Origin: Betaproteobacteria bacterium
GTDB lineage: Bacteria > Pseudomonadota > Gammaproteobacteria > Burkholderiales > Casimicrobiaceae
DNA length: 8,990 bases
Assembly: GCA_005888865.1 (NCBI GenBank)
Contig: VBCL01000121.1
Coordinates: 1-8,990 of the forward strand
Direction: 5' to 3'
Below the pieces are notes generated by a model, which did no database searches, had not been told where the DNA came from, and saw only the letters and a list, made by a program, of their open reading frames with translations. Shown here in pieces: positions 5,436-8,990 of this stretch. Each line of letters opens with the position of its first letter. The stretch's first letter is position 1. Position numbers and translations under genes: made by a program.

Positions 5436-6541
5436 GCGCCGATCTCATACAGCTTCGCGTCGCGCCACAGCCTGCCGGTGGCGAACTCGTTGATGTAGCC
5501 GTTGCCACCCAGGGCCTGGATCGCCTCGCCGGCCATCCAGGTGGCCTTCTCGGCGGCATAGAGTATCGCGCCCGCCGCGTCCTTGCGCGCCATCTCACCT
5601 CGGTCGCATGCCTGGCCGACCGCGTACACGTACGCTTTGCACGCGTTCATCGTCGTGTACATGTCGGCGATCTTGCCCTGCATCAACTGGAACTCGCCGA
5701 TCGACTGACCGAACTGCTGGCGCTCGTGGACGTAGGGGAGCACCACGTCCATGCACGCCGCCATGATCCCAAGGGGGCCGCCCGCGAGCACTGCGCGCTC
5801 GTAGTCGAGGCCGCTCATGAGTACGTTGACGCCGCGCCCTTCCTCGGAGAGTACGTTCTCCGCCGGCAACTCGCAATCCTGGAATACCAGCTCGCAGGTG
5901 TTGGAGCCGCGCATCCCCAGCTTGTCGAGCTTCTGCGCGGTGGAAAAGCCCTTCATCCCCTTCTCGACCAGAAACGCGGTGATACCGCGCGGTCCTGCGT
6001 TCGCGTCGGTCTTGGCGTAGACGACCAGCGTGTCGGCATCGGGCCCGTTGGTGATCCACATCTTGCTACCGTTGAGAATGTAGCGATCGCCCTTACGCTC
6101 CGCGCGCAAGCGCATCGAGACCACGTCGGAGCCCGACCCCGCCTCGCTCATGGCGAGCGCCCCCACGTGCTCGCCGGACACGAGTTTGGGAAGGTACTTG
6201 GCTTTTTGCCGGGCGTTGCCGTTACGGCGAATCTGATTGACGCAGAGGTTGGAGTGCGCCCCGTACGACAGGCCGACCGAACCCGAAGCGCGACTGATCT
6301 CCTCCATGGCGACGACGTGCGCCAGATAGCCGATGCTCGTTCCGCCGTACTCCTCTTCGACCGTGATCCCGAGGAGTCCCAAATCACCCATCTTGCGCCA
6401 CAGATCCGTCGGGAACTGATTGTCGCGGTCGATCTCTGCGGCGCGCGGCGCGATCTCGACCGCGGCGAACTGCTGCACCGTGGCGCGCAACATGTCGACG
6501 GTCTCGCCGAGGTGGAAATTCAGCGCAGAAAAATTGAGCAT
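5375..6541 (-). CDS. liuA: isovaleryl-CoA dehydrogenase
   Basis: This FAD enzyme oxidises isovaleryl-CoA to 3-methylcrotonyl-CoA with ETF as acceptor, the first dedicated step of leucine degradation. The 388 residues are full length. Diagnostic features are the FAD-site signature ALAMSEAGSGSDVVSM near 128-143, WITNGPDADTLVVYAKT near 162-178, and a catalytic base within GLDYERAVLAGGPLGIM. There Glu248 occupies the helix-G position used by isovaleryl-CoA dehydrogenases. The C-terminal YEIGAGTSEIRR lacks the glutamate that other acyl-CoA dehydrogenases use, as expected for IVD. The ATG at 6541 is chosen over an upstream frame extension because GGAGA sits nine nt before it and the thioesterase stop is 19 bp upstream. 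The last 63 bases are duplicated at 5233-5295. Substrate assignment is strong because liuR and liuB are in the same cluster. Confidence 0.96.
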   Translation of the reverse strand: MLNFSALNFHLGETVDMLRATVQQFAAVEIAPRAAEIDRDNQFPTDLWRKMGDLGLLGITVEEEYGGTSIGYLAHVVAMEEISRASGSVGLSYGAHSNLCVNQIRRNGNARQKAKYLPKLVSGEHVGALAMSEAGSGSDVVSMRLRAERKGDRYILNGSKMWITNGPDADTLVVYAKTDANAGPRGITAFLVEKGMKGFSTAQKLDKLGMRGSNTCELVFQDCELPAENVLSEEGRGVNVLMSGLDYERAVLAGGPLGIMAACMDVVLPYVHERQQFGQSIGEFQLMQGKIADMYTTMNACKAYVYAVGQACDRGEMARKDAAGAILYAAEKATWMAGEAIQALGGNGYINEFATGRLWRDAKLYEIGAGTSEIRRMLIGREIFNETK

Positions 6542-6560
6542 CTTGTGTCTCTCCAGCCTG

Positions 6561-7049
6561 CTACGCGTCCGGCTTGCCGGCCAGCACGATGAGCGTTTGT
6601 TGCATGATCGCGCAAAGCGTTCGTTTTCCGCCGGCCTCGGCATAGACCTCGCCGCGCGTAACAGCTAGCGTTCGGCCCGACTTGACGACTTCGGCCTGCG
6701 CGATGAGGCGCTCTCCCGCCGCCGGGGCGAGCAGGTTGAGCTTGTATTCGACCGTCAGCACACTGGCATCGCTGGGGAAAAGCGAGAAGCCGGCATAGCC
6801 GCCGGCGGAGTCGATGATGGCACCGACGATGCCGGCGTGCACATAGCCGTGCTGTTGCGTGAGGTCGTCGCGATACGGCAACTCGATCGCGCAGTAGCCC
6901 GCCCGCACTTCGGCCAACCTCGCGCCGAGCAGGCGCATCGCGCCCTGTCGAGCGAAGCTGTCCCGGACCCTCGTCTCGTAATCGGGGTTGAGCGGCGCGA
7001 ACGCAGGGTCTTGCGCGGCAGCGGGTTGCGAGGACATCGTCGGGCCCAT
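6561..7049 (-). CDS. PaaI-type hotdog-fold acyl-CoA thioesterase
   Basis: A 162-residue single hotdog-fold protein of the PaaI/YdiI-like thioesterase group, which hydrolyses acyl-CoA thioesters in the cytoplasm and acts as an oligomer. The hotdog helix region HGYVHAGIVGAIIDSAGGYAG spans about 67-87. It holds the conserved HG..HAG turn and Asp80 at the likely catalytic acidic position. The strand VLTVEYKLNLLAPA near 97-110 is also typical. It is the first gene after the operator-promoter at 7070-7099. It probably relieves accumulation of branched acyl-CoAs or frees CoA, but the substrate is not known. Starts at 7049 or at a second in-frame ATG at 7037 are both possible. The predicted leader is only about 14 or 26 nt, and GAG lies close before the first ATG. 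Confidence 0.88.
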   Translation of the reverse strand: MGPTMSSQPAAAQDPAFAPLNPDYETRVRDSFARQGAMRLLGARLAEVRAGYCAIELPYRDDLTQQHGYVHAGIVGAIIDSAGGYAGFSLFPSDASVLTVEYKLNLLAPAAGERLIAQAEVVKSGRTLAVTRGEVYAEAGGKRTLCAIMQQTLIVLAGKPDA

Positions 7050-7069
7050 CGCTCAAAGACGAAACGCGG

Positions 7070-7098
7070 ATTCTAATTGACGTTTACGTAAACGTCAA
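7070..7098 (-). promoter_or_regulatory. sigma-70-type promoter of the liu operon
   Basis: On the minus strand, TTGACG (7098-7093) and TAGAAT (7075-7070) are separated by exactly 17 bp. Each matches the consensus hexamer at five of six positions. The start of transcription would fall near 7063, a short distance before the thioesterase ATG at 7049. The -35 element and the whole spacer lie inside the 24-bp palindrome, so a bound regulator would directly overlap RNA polymerase. Confidence 0.75.
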
Positions 7099-7099
7099 T
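7076..7099. promoter_or_regulatory. 24-bp perfect palindrome, predicted LiuR operator
   Basis: The left half is ATTGACGTTTAC and the right half is its exact reverse complement, with no spacer; the core reads GTTTACGTAAAC. MerR-family regulators bind such dyads between or over -35 and -10 elements. This one sits immediately downstream of liuR and upstream of the liu operon. An exact 24-bp palindrome is very unlikely by chance in GC-rich DNA, and it is AT-rich against its surroundings. Assignment to LiuR is inferred from proximity and family behaviour. Confidence 0.8.
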
Positions 7100-7119
7100 C
7101 TAAAATGTCTTCCGTAAAG

Positions 7120-7545
7120 CTAACCGGAGGGGGTCGAGCCGGAGCCCGCAGCGCCGTTTGCGCCCTGCCGCAGCCGCTTCCGACACTGCCGCTCGAGCGA
7201 ATCGATCTCAGAGAGCACGATCGCGATGTCCTCCTGCTGTTGCCGCAACCTCGCCCTCCGTTCCGCGAGGACCTCGAGGAATTTCACGAGCTGCGGGCGC
7301 TCGCTGTGCGTGGCCTCGTAGAGGTCGAGCAGCTCGCGGATTTCCGACAACGACAGGCCAAGCCGTTTGCCGCGCAGGATGAGCTTGATCCGGACCCGCT
7401 CCCGCTCGCCGTAGAGTCGGCTCCGTCCGCTGCGTCGCGGCGAGAGCAGGCCCTCGTCTTCGTAAAAGCGGATCGCGCGCGTGGTCAGGGCGAATTCCCT
7501 GGCGAGGTCCGAAATCGAGTAGACGGGGTCGGTGCGGGACGGCAT
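7120..7545 (-). CDS. liuR: MerR-family transcriptional regulator LiuR
   Basis: A 141-residue MerR-family regulator. The N-terminal winged helix runs YSISDLAREFALTTRAIRFYEDEGLLSP (about 9-36) and then RSRLYGERERVRIKLILRGKRLGLSLSEIRELLDLY. A coiled-coil dimerisation helix rich in R, E, L and Q covers about 85-125. The wording is that of LiuR, the regulator of branched-chain acyl-CoA catabolism. A single cysteine (121) rules out the metal-binding pairs of metal-sensing MerR proteins. The effector would be a pathway acyl-CoA or related compound, which is not evident here. The ATG at 7545 lacks a clear Shine-Dalgarno. An in-frame TTG at 7593 would add 16 residues not typical of the family. Its stop is 20 bp from the operator, so its own promoter is separate from the liu promoter. 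Confidence 0.92.
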   Translation of the reverse strand: MPSRTDPVYSISDLAREFALTTRAIRFYEDEGLLSPRRSGRSRLYGERERVRIKLILRGKRLGLSLSEIRELLDLYEATHSERPQLVKFLEVLAERRARLRQQQEDIAIVLSEIDSLERQCRKRLRQGANGAAGSGSTPSG

Positions 7546-7581
7546 GCGGCAGCGGCACTGGAAACGCCGGGCAATCGGCTC

Positions 7582-7590
7582 AAGATACCA
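7582..7590 (-). promoter_or_regulatory. possible extended -10 element for liuR
   Basis: On the minus strand TGG followed by TATCTT (7590-7582) resembles an extended -10 box about 37 nt before the liuR ATG. No convincing -35 is found at 15-18 bp spacing, so this is a weak candidate. Confidence 0.25.
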
Positions 7591-7610
7591 CAAAGGTTAA
7601 AGTGCTCGAC

Positions 7611-7639
7611 TTGACACACTCCGGCGATTCAACGATGCT
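7611..7639 (+). promoter_or_regulatory. possible promoter for the MBL-fold gene
   Basis: A perfect TTGACA lies at 7611-7616. At 17 bp spacing the hexamer GATGCT (7634-7639) matches the -10 consensus at only three positions. The gene starts at 7709. The element is in the divergent region between liuR and the MBL gene, where nothing else is recognised. Confidence 0.25.
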
Positions 7640-7708
7640 GCGTCGCACCATTGTGGCCACAGCGGCGCCCCACGATCGCGCTCAGACGCGAGGGGGATGT
7701 CGCGTCCC

Positions 7709-8726
7709 ATGAACGCTTCGCTCCCCGCAACCCTCCACGCTCTACATCATCCCTGGCCTGAGTCTCCGGCCCCCGGCAGCGCTCGCGAGGTCGCTCCGGG
7801 AGTGTCGTGGCTGAGGATGCCGCTCCCCTTTGCGCTGGATCACATCAATCTGTGGCTTTGCGCCGACAATGACGGCGGCCGGGTCCAGATCGATTGTGGC
7901 TACGGCGACGCCCGGACTCGGGCCTTGTGGGAGCATCACTTTGCCAGCACGCTCGAGGGCGAGCCGATCCGCCGCATCATTGCCACGCACTATCACCCGG
8001 ATCACCTCGGGAACGCCGCGTGGCTCGCCGCGCGCTGGAACTGCCCGGTGGCGATGCCGCTGGCCGAATACATGACGGCGCACGCCGTTGCCGACGAGCG
8101 GGCGGGCTATGGCTCGAGCGCGGTTTGCGAACTGTTCCGTCAGCACGGGCTCGAGACCGAGCACCTCGCGGCGCTGGCCGCGCGCGGTAACGGATACCGC
8201 CGTGGCGTCCCCGAGCTCCCCCTTACGCACCAGCGCCTGGTCGCCGGCGATGAGATCGCGATCGGGCCGAACCGCTGGCGCGTCGTACCCGGGTACGGTC
8301 ATTCGCCCGAACACGCTTCGCTCCATTGCGCGGCTCTGGGCATCCTCATCTCCGGCGACATGCTTCTCCCGAAGATCAGCACCAACGTGAGCGTGTGGCC
8401 GATCGAGCCCGAAGGCAACCCGCTTGGCCGCTTCCTCGATTCGCTTGGCCGGTCTGCCATCGCACGGGTTACCTTTCGTCGGCATCCATGCGCGCGTGGC
8501 GCAGCTGCGCGCGCATCACGCGGCCCGGCTTGCCGAGCTCGAGGCCGCCGCGTCCGCGCCGGTGACAGCCGCCGAGATCGTGCCCGTGCTTTTCCGGCGC
8601 CAACTCGATGCCCAGCAACGTTTTTTCGCGATGGGAGAGGCGATCGCACACCTCAATCATCTTTGGCACAAGAGCCGCGTCGAACGTGTTCGCGTCGACG
8701 GCGTATTCCGCTTCCGCTGTCTATGA
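7709..8726 (+). pseudogene. metallo-beta-lactamase-fold hydrolase, interrupted by a frameshift
   Basis: A metal-dependent hydrolase of the MBL superfamily. From ATG 7709 (AGGGGG 12 nt upstream; an in-frame ATG at 7697 is also possible) the frame reads the metal motif THYHPDHLGN with His94, His96, Asp98 and His99. GYGHSPEH follows with His198, then LISGDMLLP with Asp217. After RFLDSLG (about 8446) the familiar continuation is lost. The C-terminal part (LPSHGLPFVGIHARVAQL through RFFAMGEAIAHLNHLWH to a TGA at 8726) is in another frame. As I remember the family, about 12 residues separate DSL from LPSHG, whereas only 7 nt do here. That is a net loss of about 29 nt, which explains the shift. The final His ligand in LPSHG is therefore out of frame. 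It could be a real pseudogene or a sequencing or assembly error. Confidence 0.8.
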
Positions 8727-8764
8727 CACAAGCCGCTACCATAAAACCCCGGGGAGAACACAAG

Positions 8765-8990
8765 ATGGCCGCCGCCGAGACCTCCAATACAAACCCACCG
8801 CAGCCGCAATACGATCCGGTCGCCCTTACGCAGTGCTTCGCGACCGCTGCGGACAAGAGCGCGAAGCTGCTCGGCGATTTCGTCGCCCGGCAGGCGACCA
8901 GCGGGAACGCCCTGGCCAACGATGAGTTCGGACTGAGCAAGGCGTTCCTGGAGCTGGCGGCGAAGATGCTGTCGAACCCCTACCGTCTCG
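8765..8990 (+). CDS. phaC: class I polyhydroxyalkanoate synthase, N-terminal part
   Basis: The first 75 residues of a protein that runs off the right edge. After a variable Pro/Gln-rich head (residues 1-15) come YDPVALTQCFATAADKSAKLL and then FVARQATSGNAL. The FGLSKAFLELAAKMLSNPYRL stretch follows (about 55-75). This is the N-terminal pattern of class I PHA synthases, which polymerise (R)-3-hydroxyacyl-CoA on granule surfaces. The catalytic lipase-like domain with its cysteine is outside the window, so the assignment rests on the N-terminus alone. GGGGAGA lies eight nt before the ATG at 8765. An upstream in-frame ATG at 8723 overlaps the MBL stop (ATGA) but has no Shine-Dalgarno. A phasin-like or other PHA-associated protein is the main alternative. 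Confidence 0.65.
   Translation, partial: MAAAETSNTNPPQPQYDPVALTQCFATAADKSAKLLGDFVARQATSGNALANDEFGLSKAFLELAAKMLSNPYRL

Noticed and set aside
4446..5498. 350-codon plus-strand open frame across thiolase, DUF1272 and the liuA end
   Set aside because: It crosses three genes supported on the other strand and their spacers, and has low-complexity Arg-rich content.
7106..7130. Short inverted repeat (TTCCG/CGGAG) after liuR as a terminator
   Set aside because: The stem is only four to five pairs with a ten-base loop and a poor T-run on the relevant strand; read-through into the liu operon remains possible.
7742..8485. 247-codon minus-strand open frame opposite the MBL-fold gene
   Set aside because: The plus strand carries intact metal-binding motifs over the same bases; the minus frame matches no family I recognise.
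8621..8626. Run of six T as the site of the MBL frameshift or a slippage site
   Set aside because: The C-terminal family sequence is in one frame on both sides of the run, so the shift lies upstream, near 8446-8454.

Overview
The base composition and gene set suggest a chromosomal segment of a GC-rich proteobacterium, most likely a betaproteobacterium. A taxon below that level cannot be read from the window. No tRNA, rRNA, CRISPR array, transposase or insertion-sequence ends were seen.

Positions 1 to about 7545 hold a long minus-strand cluster for leucine/isovalerate (branched-chain acyl-CoA) catabolism. Read in the direction of transcription, the order is: MerR regulator LiuR (7545-7120); a promoter overlapped by a perfect 24-bp palindrome (7070-7099); a PaaI-type hotdog thioesterase; isovaleryl-CoA dehydrogenase LiuA; a 37-codon ORF that reuses a 63-bp copy of the liuA 3' end; a cysteine-rich DUF1272 protein; a thiolase; a PAPS-type sulfotransferase; a 12-codon micro-ORF; a LysE/RhtB exporter; a second acyl-CoA dehydrogenase; a GSH-dependent isomerase of the DsbA/GST-kappa fold; and the N-terminus of methylcrotonyl-CoA carboxylase beta subunit LiuB, cut by the window edge. 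Several junctions overlap by one to four bases, which fits one polycistronic transcript.

Working model: LiuA oxidises isovaleryl-CoA to 3-methylcrotonyl-CoA. LiuB, with its biotin partner outside the window, carboxylates that product. The thiolase handles the acetoacetyl-CoA released at the end of the pathway. LiuR probably controls the promoter at 7070-7098. The sulfotransferase, the LysE exporter and DUF1272 are passengers whose role in this pathway is not evident.

To the right (7709-8990) transcription runs on the plus strand. A metallo-beta-lactamase-fold hydrolase gene is broken by a frameshift that looks like a net loss of about 29 nt. It is followed by the N-terminus of a class I polyhydroxyalkanoate synthase (PhaC), cut by the window edge. 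The pairing of acetoacetyl-CoA metabolism with PHA synthesis is metabolically coherent.

The observations most worth a second look are the LiuR operator-promoter, the duplicated liuA tail forming a small ORF with its own Shine-Dalgarno, the disrupted MBL gene whose upstream frame stays open into phaC, and the sulfotransferase plus micro-ORF inside the operon.
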